Assembly (NCBI GenBank): GCA_009838765.1
Contig: VXQX01000068.1
Coordinates: 1-64,000 of the forward strand
DNA from: Gemmatimonadales bacterium
GTDB lineage: Bacteria; Gemmatimonadota; Gemmatimonadetes; Palauibacterales; Palauibacteraceae
Direction: 5' to 3'
Length of the DNA: 64,000 nucleotides
Part shown: positions 19,119 to 27,291 of the stretch, one piece after another
Position numbering within the stretch: the first letter of the stretch is position 1
How the letters are laid out: the number at the start of each line of letters is the position of its first letter
Made by a program: the position numbers and the translations under genes
Notes under the pieces: generated by a model
Seen by the model: the letters and a program-made list of their open reading frames with translations, nothing else
What the model was told of the DNA's origin: nothing
Database searches by the model: none

Positions 19119-20393
19119 ATGAGAACGGGACATCCTATCCGGGTCTTTGCCGCCCTGACGGGTCTCGCGGCGTCGGTAATCGGCGCGGGTGCGCAGGAGA
19201 TCATCGAACTCCCGGGTGAGGACCGCTGGCTCGAGGCGCGTTTCGAGGAGGTCTACCGGGTCGGCTCCGCGCTCGGAGAGGCGTGGGAGGAATTCGGCAC
19301 GATCGCACGGGTGGGGTTCGACGAGGCCGGGAACCTGTACGCCTTCGATCGCCTCGCCGCGCGCATCGTCGTCGTGGGGCCGGACGGAAATCTGGTCCGC
19401 GAGTTCGGCCGCCGGGGCGAGGGGCCGGGCGAGTTCCGCGACGCGGCGGAGATGGCGGTCCTGGCCGACGGAAGAGTCCTGGTCGTCGATATGGGACATC
19501 GCGCCTACCAGATCTTCGATTCGGAGGGGCAGTTCGAGCGCATGGTCCGGGCGAGTGGCGGCGCCATGTTCGTGGTCCGGCGACTTTACCCTGAGGACGG
19601 ACGCGAATCCGTCGTCACGAGTGCGGAGGTGGTGAGCGTCGGATGGCGGCGCCCGGAGAATGGGTCGCCGGACATGGTTTTGCCCAATCTGCGCGCGATC
19701 GAACGAATCGTTTTCGAGGAGGATGATGCGACGACGGAAACCGCGGTCGAGGCGTGGGTACCCCCTTGGCACGAACGGACCGTGCGGGAGCTGGCGGGCG
19801 GAGAGGGGTTGCGAATCATCGGCCCGGCGGGTCGCCGAAGGGCCTTCGAGCCGCCGCTCCTTGCGGGTGTGCTCCCCGGCGGACGCATCGCATACTCGGA
19901 TTCATCCGGCTACGCGATCAAGATCGCGGAGCGCGACGGCCACATCGCTTCGATCCTGACCCGGCCGTTCTCGCCTGAGCCCGTCACGGAACGGGTAATG
20001 AGAGCGGAGAGAGAGCGGAGGCTCGGTAACCTCCGAAGTGCTTCGGAAGGTTCGGTCTCCCGGAGTCCGGACCGGATCGTGGTTTCCGGGGCTGGCGGCG
20101 GGAGGCGCGAACAGATCGAAACGATGGATTTCTACGACGAGGTACCGGTAGTGCGAGACCTGAGCACGAGTTGGAGCGGCCAGATCTGGGTCCAGCGTCG
20201 CGGGGAGGAGCCGGCCAGCGATGGCCCCGTCGATGTCCTCGCGCCCGATGGGCGTTACCTCGGCAGCTTCCGCGCGGGAGCGGCGCGGCTTCCCGACGCG
20301 TTCGGACCCGGAGGGCTCGCCGCGTTCATCGAGCGCGACGAACTCGACATCCAGACCGTGGTCGTGAAGCGGCTCCCGCGGCCGGTGAACTGA
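19119..20393 (+). CDS. Secreted 6-bladed beta-propeller protein
   Basis: A protein of about 424 residues from ATG 19119, preceded by GGAAGG; a TTG at 19083 is less likely. A signal peptide ([15 protein letters not shown] to GAGAQ) is followed by NHL/6-bladed propeller strands: [44 protein letters not shown], and a late blade ending VVKRLP. Proteins of this type are common in Bacteroidota and Gemmatimonadota, usually exported and of unknown ligand. It is same-strand with the spermidine-synthase-like gene 76 bases upstream; whether they share a transcript is not clear. Confidence 0.75.
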   Translation: MRTGHPIRVFAALTGLAASVIGAGAQEIIELPGEDRWLEARFEEVYRVGSALGEAWEEFGTIARVGFDEAGNLYAFDRLAARIVVVGPDGNLVREFGRRGEGPGEFRDAAEMAVLADGRVLVVDMGHRAYQIFDSEGQFERMVRASGGAMFVVRRLYPEDGRESVVTSAEVVSVGWRRPENGSPDMVLPNLRAIERIVFEEDDATTETAVEAWVPPWHERTVRELAGGEGLRIIGPAGRRRAFEPPLLAGVLPGGRIAYSDSSGYAIKIAERDGHIASILTRPFSPEPVTERVMRAERERRLGNLRSASEGSVSRSPDRIVVSGAGGGRREQIETMDFYDEVPVVRDLSTSWSGQIWVQRRGEEPASDGPVDVLAPDGRYLGSFRAGAARLPDAFGPGGLAAFIERDELDIQTVVVKRLPRPVN

Positions 20394-20479
20394 CCGCGGG
20401 ATTCGGAGGTGCCGCTCCCGCGCGGGCTACGCCCGCTGGGTCCTTCGGCAGGCCGCAGCGCGCGCGCCGGTCTTCTCTT

Positions 20480-20632
20480 CCAGCCGGCGAGAGGCATCGA
20501 CAGGGAAAGCGGGTACGCGCCCGACGCTTGGCGCCACGTCTCGTCGTATGAAAAGGCGAGCTGCCCGCGCCCGTGGCGCGTGACGTGGCCCATGACCTCC
20601 CCGTTCGCTACCGCGATGAGGCGTTAGGTCAC
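20480..20632 (-). pseudogene. hipA: hipA N-terminal remnant with nonsense codon
   Basis: On the minus strand a GTG at 20632 begins GTG-ACC-TAA, a stop at codon three. Past it the frame reads RLIAVANGEVMGHVTR, then LAFSYDETW and YPLSLSMPLA. This follows the first ~50 residues of HipA-type kinases (nG..vG.L.., F.Y...W, plSlSlPl). After about codon 50 the sequence turns into Arg/Gly-rich noise with no kinase core. The GTG overlaps the TGA at 20629-20631 of an upstream frame ending VVRAHEDPAP, which may be a HipB-like tail. The whole gap 20394-20792 holds no intact gene; I see only these remnants. Confidence 0.6.
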
Positions 20633-20792
20633 GGCGCCGGGTCTTCGTGGGCCCTGACGACCGCCTCAACGTCGGGAACGGCAATCCGGCTGTGTGTCGT
20701 CGAACGGCGACCTCCGGCTAGCAGTCCGTGGGAAAACCCCCGCGTCGGCGGCGCTCGAAGGCAGTGGGGTGTGGCCGCGGACTGCCAACCCC

Positions 20793-21476
20793 TCAGTACG
20801 AGACGGCGGTCGCCTGGCACAGCCAGCGCTGGAACGGCGCGGCGGTGCGGCACAGGGCGGTGAACCTGTCGAGGAAGTCGTCCGACATCAGCTCGTCGTC
20901 GCCGAGTTGCACTACGGCGATGAAGTCCTTGCGGCGCAGGTCCTCGATCAGCGGATGTTCCACGCTGAAGCCCTGCGGGGCGCGGACGAGCGAGTCGCCC
21001 GAGAGGTCGAAGGTCTCGCGAAAAACGGGGTCGTGCGACGCCCGCTTCCAGGCTTGCGGGTCCTCGTCGATGGACGCGCGGATCTTCCGGAGCGCCGGCC
21101 CGCCGGGGCGCCAGGAGCCGCAGCCCGTGAAGCAGTGCCCGGGCTGGATGTGCAGGTAGAAGCCGGGCGCGTGGGCGTCCTTGCCCGCCTCGTGCCGGAA
21201 CTGGATGCCGGTGTGGGTCTTGTACGGGCTCTTGTCCCGGGAGAAACGCGTGTCGCGGTAGATCCTGAAGAGCGAACCGCCGTTCGCCCTCGGGTCGGCG
21301 CGAAAGTGGGGACTGATTTCCTCGAGAGGCGCGGAGAAGTCGGAGATGAAGCGGAGCGCCGGCTCTTTGACGTCCGCCTCGTATCGTGATTTGTTGGCGA
21401 GAAACCACTCCCGGTCGTTGTTGGCGGCCAACTCGCTCAGGAAGCTGAAGGTGTGGGGCGTGAAGTAGGCGGTCAT
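20793..21476 (-). CDS. TIGR02453/DUF2461 family protein
   Basis: A 227-residue protein that starts at ATG 21476 (MTAYFTPHTFSFLSELA). The family pattern is clear: LAANNDREWFLANKSRYE, then RIYRDTRFSRDKSPYKTH, HAPGFYLHIQPG and the late KDFIAVVQLGDDEL. The family is widespread and cytoplasmic, with no established biochemical role. A longer start at 21572 would only add a non-conserved Arg-rich stretch. It is divergent from the SRPBCC gene. Confidence 0.88.
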   Translation of the reverse strand: MTAYFTPHTFSFLSELAANNDREWFLANKSRYEADVKEPALRFISDFSAPLEEISPHFRADPRANGGSLFRIYRDTRFSRDKSPYKTHTGIQFRHEAGKDAHAPGFYLHIQPGHCFTGCGSWRPGGPALRKIRASIDEDPQAWKRASHDPVFRETFDLSGDSLVRAPQGFSVEHPLIEDLRRKDFIAVVQLGDDELMSDDFLDRFTALCRTAAPFQRWLCQATAVSY

Positions 21477-21589
21477 CGCAAGGTGGCTCGTCGGCTGGAG
21501 AGACAGGTATGATGAGCGGGGCCGGATGCAGCGGCGCTCGAATGGCCGCAGGATTTCTGCGATACTACCCAAGCAGGCGGAGGGAAGCC

Positions 21590-22036
21590 ATGACGCGCAC
21601 CCAACTCAGCCGCAGCATCGACGCTCCAATCGGCGTGGTTTTTTCGACTGTCGCCGATATCTCCAACTTTTCCGCAGCCGTACCGCACATCGAGGACGTC
21701 GAGTTCCTGTCGGAGACCAGGACAGGCGTGGGCGCCCGCTTCCGGGAGACGCGGCTCATGGGGAGCCGAAGGGCGACCACGGAGCTGGAGGTGACCGAGT
21801 ACGTCCAGGACGAGCGGGTGCGCTTCGTGTCCGACGCCGGCGGCACGGTCTGGGACACGACCTTCAGCGTCGAGCCGGAGCGGGATGGCCGCGGGACGCG
21901 GCTGCTCATGGTGATGGAGGCGCGGCCCCACAAGCTCCTGGCCAAGCTCACGACGCCGCTCATGAAGCGAGTGATCGCCAGGGCGATCGCAGCGGACCTC
22001 GATGCCGTGAAGGCCTACGCCGAGGCCGCCGGATAG
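21590..22036 (+). CDS. SRPBCC (START-like) family protein
   Basis: A 148-residue protein from ATG 21590, which has a strong GGAGGGA site just upstream; the open frame reaches back to 21509 but without a binding site. The helix-grip pattern is visible: SIDAPIGVVFSTVADISNF at the start, GVGARFRETRLMGSRRATTE in the middle strands, and the long C-terminal helix (MKRVIARAIAADLDAVKAY). These proteins bind hydrophobic ligands or act as cyclases. The ligand is unknown. The gene stands alone on its strand. Confidence 0.85.
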   Translation: MTRTQLSRSIDAPIGVVFSTVADISNFSAAVPHIEDVEFLSETRTGVGARFRETRLMGSRRATTELEVTEYVQDERVRFVSDAGGTVWDTTFSVEPERDGRGTRLLMVMEARPHKLLAKLTTPLMKRVIARAIAADLDAVKAYAEAAG

Positions 22037-22518
22037 GGGAATGCGAAACGTAGCTCCGGCTCGTCCCCCCAGTTAAACGACGCCTGTCACCACGTCCTTC
22101 CCTTCGGGTTCCCCCCCCGGCGGGCCTGGTCCGACAGCTTGGGACTACCCCATTTGAGCAATTGCGCGCCTTCGGCGACTGGCTAAGCCTGTCCGAATGC
22201 GACCGTTGATCCGGAGGGGGAACGAGATGCACTCGCTCGGCAGGGTGTTGCCGGCAGGGTTGGGCTAGGGAACGTGCCCAGGAACCCGGGAACCACCTGC
22301 ACCAGGCCCGGATGCTCGGCCATCACCGTAAAGCCACCTCAGACGGCAGGCTCCACGAATTCCAGTTGTACCCAGCCCTTGAAGGCCTGTCCGCGTTGCG
22401 TCGTGGAGGCCGCCCGCCGAATCGACGTTGAGCCTCCGTCCTGGGCTGTGGAAGCGCTGGCCGAGCAGCCCGGATCCGACGGTAAGACCAGGACTTGAGG
22501 AGACTCTGCTTCAGGACT
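22037..22518. other. Gene-free stretch, no recognisable feature
   Basis: This 480-base gap lies between two genes that converge on it. All frames are short or interrupted. A 74-codon frame at 22274-22498 has no family pattern, and the opposite strand has stop-broken peptide segments. It could be decayed sequence, but I cannot name its origin. Confidence 0.4.
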
Positions 22519-23805
22519 TCACGCCGCGACCCGCAAGGGGAGCGCGGCGAGTCCCCGGATCACCGTCGATGTCCGGTAGTGCGGGCTGTTCGAGGCGAGT
22601 TCAATCGTGCCAAGCTTGCGTAGCGCCTCGGTGAAGATCGCGCCTGCCTCCATGCGCGCGAGTTCGGCGCCGATACACTGGTGGACCCCGTGTCCGAACG
22701 AAGCGTGCTTCGGACCCGTGCGTGTAATGTCGAAGGTATCGGGATTCTCGAACGCCGCCCCGTCCCGGTTCGCCGACCCGGTGAGCAGGATCACGCCATC
22801 GCCCGCCCTGATCGTCCGCCCACGCACCACGACGTCCGCCTTCGCGATCCGGAAGTCCGTCTGCACCGGGCTGTCGAAGCGCAGCATCTCGTTGATCGCG
22901 GCGCGCGTCCGCTTCGGTTCTTCGCGCAGGCGTTGCATCTGTTCCCGGTCGCGCACGAGGGCGAGCATGCCGTTGCCGATGAGGTGGGTCGTGGTTTCGT
23001 TGCCGGCAATCATCAGCACGCTCAGCATGTCGGAGGCTTCGGCCATGCTGATCCCGTCGCCCGCAGCAGCCAGCCTGGCCAGCGTGCTGACGGCGTCGTC
23101 CTCGCTCGATTGCGTCCGCTGACGTAGCAGGGCCGTGAAGTACCGCCGGATCTCCGACCCCGCGATGTGCGCGGCTTTGCGCTCGCGGCGCGTCGCGATC
23201 ATCTCGAGGAGCCGGGCACGCCTCCGTGACCATACCTCCCATCGGCGATGGTCCCTCTCGGGGAGCCCCAACATCGCCAGCATCACCCGCATGGCAAGCG
23301 GCTCCGCCACCTCGGCGATCCAGTCGATCGTCCGCCGTCCAGCCGCCCCCTCCACGAGTTCGGCCGCAACGCGCGCGATGGTCTCGTCCAGTGCCCGCAG
23401 GCGCGTACTCGTGAAGGCCTTCGCGGCGCACCTGCGCAGCCGCGTGTGTTCGGGCGGATCCACGAGCAGGATGCTGTAGTCGTCCGGGGCCGGCGGGAGC
23501 ACGCTTCGCGTCGCTTCGCGCCATCTCGGGTTGTTGGAGAAGCGCTCGTGGTCCTTTGCCGCCTCGAGCACGTCCTCGTAGCGGGTCAACAGCCAGCTGC
23601 CCAGAATGGTGCTCCGATGCACGGGGCTCCGCCTGCGAAGCCTGGCATAGGTCCGGTACGGGTCCTGGATCACGCTCGGCGACAAGGGGTTGTAAGTTGC
23701 TCCGCTCGTTGCCCTCTCTCCAATGCCGACGGCGCGTGCGCCCACGCTGCGCCATCGTTGCCGGTTCATTCGCGAGATGGTCTCACGAACGGCTCGTCGA
23801 GGCAT
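22519..23805 (-). CDS. Cytochrome P450
   Basis: A 428-residue bacterial P450 from ATG 23805, preceded by GGGAG; an upstream ATG at 23904 adds 33 unsupported residues. The landmarks are in order: I-helix oxygen-activation motif AGNETTTHLIG, the K-helix ExxR pair in INEMLRFDSPVQ, the GSANRDGAAFENPDTFD segment, and the haem loop FGHGVHQCIG with Cys377. It is a soluble monooxygenase that needs separate ferredoxin partners, which are not in the window. It diverges from a LuxR-type regulator across a palindrome-rich gap, so the regulator probably controls it. Confidence 0.93.
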   Translation of the reverse strand: MPRRAVRETISRMNRQRWRSVGARAVGIGERATSGATYNPLSPSVIQDPYRTYARLRRRSPVHRSTILGSWLLTRYEDVLEAAKDHERFSNNPRWREATRSVLPPAPDDYSILLVDPPEHTRLRRCAAKAFTSTRLRALDETIARVAAELVEGAAGRRTIDWIAEVAEPLAMRVMLAMLGLPERDHRRWEVWSRRRARLLEMIATRRERKAAHIAGSEIRRYFTALLRQRTQSSEDDAVSTLARLAAAGDGISMAEASDMLSVLMIAGNETTTHLIGNGMLALVRDREQMQRLREEPKRTRAAINEMLRFDSPVQTDFRIAKADVVVRGRTIRAGDGVILLTGSANRDGAAFENPDTFDITRTGPKHASFGHGVHQCIGAELARMEAGAIFTEALRKLGTIELASNSPHYRTSTVIRGLAALPLRVAA

Positions 23806-23946
23806 GTGGCTCTCCCAACTCCCTTCACGGTACAGGCGACGTCCCGCAAGAGACTCTATCCGTCCCTCGGCCGACACCGCACCAATACACCCGTTGCCGA
23901 GCAAGCTCCCCGCGCAGACCGCATGTCTTCGTCAAGATTGCGGATT

Positions 23947-23984
23947 GTCATATGACTTGCCCGTCGACTACCTCATTTGAGGTA
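23947..23984. promoter_or_regulatory. Two palindromes between P450 and regulator genes
   Basis: GTCATATGAC at 23947-23956 is a perfect 10-base palindrome. TACCTCATTTGAGGTA at 23969-23984 has perfect 7-base arms around TT. Their centres are 25 bases apart in the divergent intergenic region. They look like operator sites for a dimeric regulator such as the adjacent LuxR-type protein. Confidence 0.5.
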
Positions 23985-24009
23985 GGATGCTGGCGCTAGC
24001 CTGAATGGC

Positions 24010-24045
24010 CGTATCACATGATTTCGTGGTCGTATCACATGATTT
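24010..24045 (+). repeat. 15-bp direct repeat upstream of regulator
   Basis: CGTATCACATGATTT occurs at 24010-24024 and again at 24031-24045. The 21-base period equals two helical turns, so two protein units would bind on the same DNA face. It lies upstream of the preferred regulator ATG at 24098. Confidence 0.6.
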
Positions 24046-24097
24046 GAGGCCACTATCTCCGGGACACACACCAAACAGGGCTGGCGGCAGAAACAGC

Positions 24098-25291
24098 ATG
24101 ATCGCGCGGGACAGGTTCGAGCGGACGTTGGCGTTGCTGCACCGGGCGGCGCTGGGCGATGCCAGGTGGATCTCGGCCGCCGCCTCCGTCAACTCCCTGA
24201 TCCGGGCGAGCGGCCACAGCCTGGGGTACGGCAAACTGCATCCGGGGAGCGATCCCGAGGTCTTCCTCGCACGGTCGTTCTCCGGCCGGCAGCGTCGCAG
24301 GGACTGGGAGGAGCTGTATTTCGGCCGCTATTGGGGCCAGGATGAGGCGCTGCTGCGGCTCAGCACGCTTCGTCCCGACGAACTGGCCCACAAGCCGGAT
24401 CTCTACACGGACGAAGAGAAGAAGACCTCGCCTGTGTACAACGACTTTCGGCGCACCACCCGATCGCAGAACGGCCTCTTCATGGTGCTCGACGGACTCG
24501 ACGGGTGCGGCATCGTGTGGTCGTTTGCCGACTCCATGAAATCCGGAGGCTGGGGATACGACCAGATCCGGGACATCAAGCGCCTGGCGCCCCATATCCG
24601 CCACTTCGCGCGCGTCCGGCGCCTGATGATGGACGCCGAGGCGCTGGGTGCATCGCTTGCCGAGCTGCTCGACAACAGACGGTCGGGGATCGTCCAGCTC
24701 GACCGGCGCGGACGGATCCGGGAGGCGAACGACCAGGCCCGGGCCCTCCTGCTGAAAGGCGATGGGCTCCGCGACAGGAAGGGTTCGCTGACCGCCGGGC
24801 TGCCGGCGGAAGACGACCGGCTACAGCGGCTGCTGGCGGCCGCCTCGCCCCCATACGGCACACAGGGCGCCGGAGGCTCGATGAAGATCACGCGCCCGGA
24901 CGCGGGAACGCCGCTGGTCATCGAGGTCCATCCCGTCGGCGGAATGCGTGCGGACTATCGGGCATGGAAGGTCGGCGTGCTGGTGCTCATCGTAGACCCC
25001 GCGAGTCGATCCCGCATAGATCCGGCGTTGGCGGCTATGGTCCTGGGCCTGACGCCCACGGAGAGCCGCGTGGCGGTGGCGCTGGCCGCCGGCCACTCCG
25101 CGGCCGGGATCTCGCGGACTCTGGGCATGGCGGAGGGTACCGTGCGGGTACACCTGAAGCACGCCTATCGCAAGCTGGGGATCAAAGGTCAGACCGAACT
25201 CGCGCGGCGGATCCTGTCGCTGGAGGCCGTACGAGCGCCCCCTCGCTCACCAGGTACTTGCCGAGTATCACTACCAACCCAAGTACGGTAG
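24098..25291 (+). CDS. LuxR-type HTH transcriptional regulator
   Basis: A 397-residue protein from ATG 24098; a start at 24005 would translate the operator-like direct repeats and is rejected. The N-terminal ~220 residues (FERTLALLHRAALGD, YFGRYWGQDEALLRLS) are a ligand or PAS-like sensor. A second PAS-like part includes GIVQLDRRGRIREANDQAR. The C-terminal GerE-type helix-turn-helix reads LTPTESRVAVALAAGHS, then TLGMAEGTVRVHLKHAYRKL and KGQTELARRIL. Divergent placement next to the P450 suggests local control. No AHL-synthase gene is present, so the signal is unknown. Confidence 0.88.
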   Translation: MIARDRFERTLALLHRAALGDARWISAAASVNSLIRASGHSLGYGKLHPGSDPEVFLARSFSGRQRRRDWEELYFGRYWGQDEALLRLSTLRPDELAHKPDLYTDEEKKTSPVYNDFRRTTRSQNGLFMVLDGLDGCGIVWSFADSMKSGGWGYDQIRDIKRLAPHIRHFARVRRLMMDAEALGASLAELLDNRRSGIVQLDRRGRIREANDQARALLLKGDGLRDRKGSLTAGLPAEDDRLQRLLAAASPPYGTQGAGGSMKITRPDAGTPLVIEVHPVGGMRADYRAWKVGVLVLIVDPASRSRIDPALAAMVLGLTPTESRVAVALAAGHSAAGISRTLGMAEGTVRVHLKHAYRKLGIKGQTELARRILSLEAVRAPPRSPGTCRVSLPTQVR

Positions 25292-25311
25292 ATGGTACAG
25301 TGGCGAGTACC
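25253..25311. other. Nested inverted repeat across the regulator gene end
   Basis: GGTACTTGCC at 25253-25262 pairs with GGCGAGTACC at 25302-25311 (nine of ten positions), and inside it CTACC at 25271-25275 pairs with GGTAG at 25287-25291. The structure spans the stop of the LuxR-type gene. There is no T-run, so intrinsic termination is uncertain. Confidence 0.3.
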
Positions 25312-25495
25312 CCAAGGGAGTGAGCTGTAGTCGTAACGACGCCGGCGGGAACGCGTACGATCCTGCTTTTAACCACATTGCGGCTGACATCGATACCGAT
25401 CTCTCGCAGCAACCGACGCCGGCCGTCCGCGCACTTCTCTGCCGGCAGAGTACCTGGATCAGGCTGAACTCGCGTACCCATCTGGTGCGTCCCTC

Positions 25496-25857
25496 TCAGG
25501 GCGAGATCACGGCCCTGTAGTCCGCGGGGTCCCGGAGGCCGTAGTCCTCGCCCGTGACCTGGAGCACGCGGACCCGGTACAGGGAAAGCGAGCCGCGGTC
25601 CGGGACGCGGAACCGCGGGAGCGGACCCGCTTCGAGCGCGCCCCCCACGACGGCCCGATGCCGTCCGCCCGCGCGGGACTGGTAGAGTTCGAGACCGGGC
25701 GCCCGGCGGCCGGCGGCCCGGCGAGATCGCCGGTGCAAGACCAACTGACGCCCGCCGCGAGCAGCGCCGCGAGGCCGGCGCGGCGCCGGCCGGAACGGCA
25801 TTCGACCGGGGCATGCGCTTCCCACGGCATGCCTGGGGCGCTCGAGTATCGGTTCAT
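25496..25857 (-). pseudogene. Small lipoprotein gene broken by a frameshift
   Basis: On the minus strand the frame from ATG 25857 gives a lipoprotein-like signal (AGLAALLAAGVSWSC, then TGDLAGPPAAG) and then degenerates to Ser/Arg/Thr-rich sequence. At about 25690-25740 another frame takes over with natural composition, RAPGLELYQSRAGG, LPRFRVPDRGSLSLY and VLQVTGEDYGLRD, to a TGA at 25496. Joined, they make a plausible lipoprotein of about 110-120 residues with a beta-rich mature part. A frameshift or small deletion is the simplest reading; a sequencing error cannot be excluded. It lies 19 bases after the DUF3500 stop on the same strand. Confidence 0.5.
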
Positions 25858-25876
25858 GAAGAGTTCCTCGTTCGGG

Positions 25877-27040
25877 TTACCGCTCGTGGTGTTCTTCGTA
25901 GTGCTTGCCGAGCCAGTCCTCGCCGTAGTCGTTGCCGGGGTCGCGCATGATGCTGTGCACGTGGTTCGCGGCGTTCCCGCCGACTCCTTCCTCGACGATG
26001 TACTCGATCAGGACCGATGGACCGTGGACCCGGTAGTAGTAGCGTGCCATCTGGTCATCCGTCGGACCGATCCAGGCGAAATGAAGAGCTTCCAGGCCAT
26101 CCGCGCGGATCTTTTCCAGTTGCGCGTCGGCTGCGGCGTGGTCCGCGTTGCCCGCGAACTCCTCAACCAGTTCCCACATCAGCGTCCGCTGCACCTCATT
26201 CAACGAGGACGCCTGTATCCCGGAGAATTCGCTCAGGCTCCCTTTGCGGCCCGGTCCAGCCAGCACGTCAAACGGGATTTCGCCACCGAGGACCGCGACC
26301 GCCCGCTGCTCCGCGCTCAAAGCCTGCAACAGTCGCCACCCGCGTTCGCCCTCGTTGGCGAGCACTCGCCAGCCCGCCTCGAGGCCGCGCTCGATCTCGT
26401 GCGGCTCGGCCCCGAGGAACAGCGGGGTGAACGCGATCCTGTCGTCGACCACGGTGAAGCTGGCCGCCATGTGGTGTCCGTTGACCAACCAGCCCCAGGC
26501 CGGGTCGCCGGGCTGCCCGAAGACCGCGATCCAATAGTTGGCCGACGTCCAGCTTTCGAGCAGGCGTTCCGGGATACGGTCTTCACCGCTCTCTACGGCT
26601 GCCGATGCTTCCTCGTGGAGCACCTCGTCCAGCCGGATCACGCCGGCGACCTTCTGGTACCCCTGACTGCTCGTCGATGCGCGCAGCAGATGGTGAAGCC
26701 GACGCCGCTGCTCATCGGTCAGGTCTCCCAGTCGCACGCCGGATCGCGTCACGATCGACGCCGGAAGGTTGCTCCAGCCAGTGCGTTCCGCATCGGCGTC
26801 GAAAGCGAACACAGCCGCCTCCCGTTGTTCGGGGGAGAGGGCGGCGAGGAAGTTGCGCGCGGTGCCGGCCATGCGCTCCGGCGACGTGCCGGTCGCGGCG
26901 GGCGGCGCGGCGGAAGATGGCGTGTCGGAAAGCGCCGGCTGCCCCTCGGCGGCATCGCCGCGGCAGCCGCTGAGTGCCAAACCGGCGACGAGAGCGAGCC
27001 GGCCGAGGGTCATGACGGAAACGGATTGCGTGCGCTTCAT
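25877..27040 (-). CDS. DUF3500 lipoprotein
   Basis: A 387-residue protein. The signal MKRTQSVSVMTLG to ALSGC is a lipobox with the Cys at residue 26. The mature region matches DUF3500: FLAALSPEQREAAVFAFD, a short stretch before LHHLLRASTSSQGYQKV, YWIAVFGQPGDPAWGWLVNG, HHMAASFTVVDDRIAFTPLF, and the C-terminal HVHSIMRDPGNDYGEDWL followed by a His/Glu-rich end. The family is exported and without a proven function; conserved His and Asp residues suggest a metal-binding hydrolase, which is inference. GAGGA upstream supports the ATG. Confidence 0.85.
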   Translation of the reverse strand: MKRTQSVSVMTLGRLALVAGLALSGCRGDAAEGQPALSDTPSSAAPPAATGTSPERMAGTARNFLAALSPEQREAAVFAFDADAERTGWSNLPASIVTRSGVRLGDLTDEQRRRLHHLLRASTSSQGYQKVAGVIRLDEVLHEEASAAVESGEDRIPERLLESWTSANYWIAVFGQPGDPAWGWLVNGHHMAASFTVVDDRIAFTPLFLGAEPHEIERGLEAGWRVLANEGERGWRLLQALSAEQRAVAVLGGEIPFDVLAGPGRKGSLSEFSGIQASSLNEVQRTLMWELVEEFAGNADHAAADAQLEKIRADGLEALHFAWIGPTDDQMARYYYRVHGPSVLIEYIVEEGVGGNAANHVHSIMRDPGNDYGEDWLGKHYEEHHER

Positions 27041-27130
27041 GAGTTCCTCTTTCGTTCATGCCTTGCAGTTCACGTCTGCAATCGGGTCAACCGAAGAATC
27101 GGCGCCCTCTGCTTGTTCTGATACGGCAAT

Positions 27131-27279
27131 CACCTGACAGGTGCCCCCGAAAAAGGGGGACGCGGCCACCCGGCCTCCGAAGAGTGACCACCGTCCAGGC
27201 CGAGAAGATAGCTCGGCGGAAGCTGTCGCTGCTGGAACTTGCCCAGGAGCCCGGCAACGTCTCGAGGGCGTGCAGGTGA
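27131..27279 (+). mobile_element. IS481-type insertion sequence remnant
   Basis: From GTG 27184 the frame reads TTVQAEKIARRKLSLLELAQ, then EPGNVSRACR, and stops at 27279. This is the start of the N-terminal helix-turn-helix found in IS481-family transposases (ARRKLSLLELA..LGNVS.AC). The DDE catalytic part is missing. Upstream, CACCTGACAGGTG at 27131-27143 is a perfect palindrome, followed by CCCCC-GAAAAA-GGGGG, which may be the element's end. The truncation lies 13 bases from the 3' end of the large surface-protein gene on the other strand. Confidence 0.6.
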
Positions 27280-27291
27280 GCTCGAGAGGAG

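Noticed and set aside
22274-22498. 74-codon plus-strand frame
   Set aside because: No binding site, odd composition and no recognisable motif.
24005-24097. Extended start of the LuxR-type regulator
   Set aside because: It would translate the operator-like direct repeats (peptide VSHD twice); ATG 24098 begins the conserved part.
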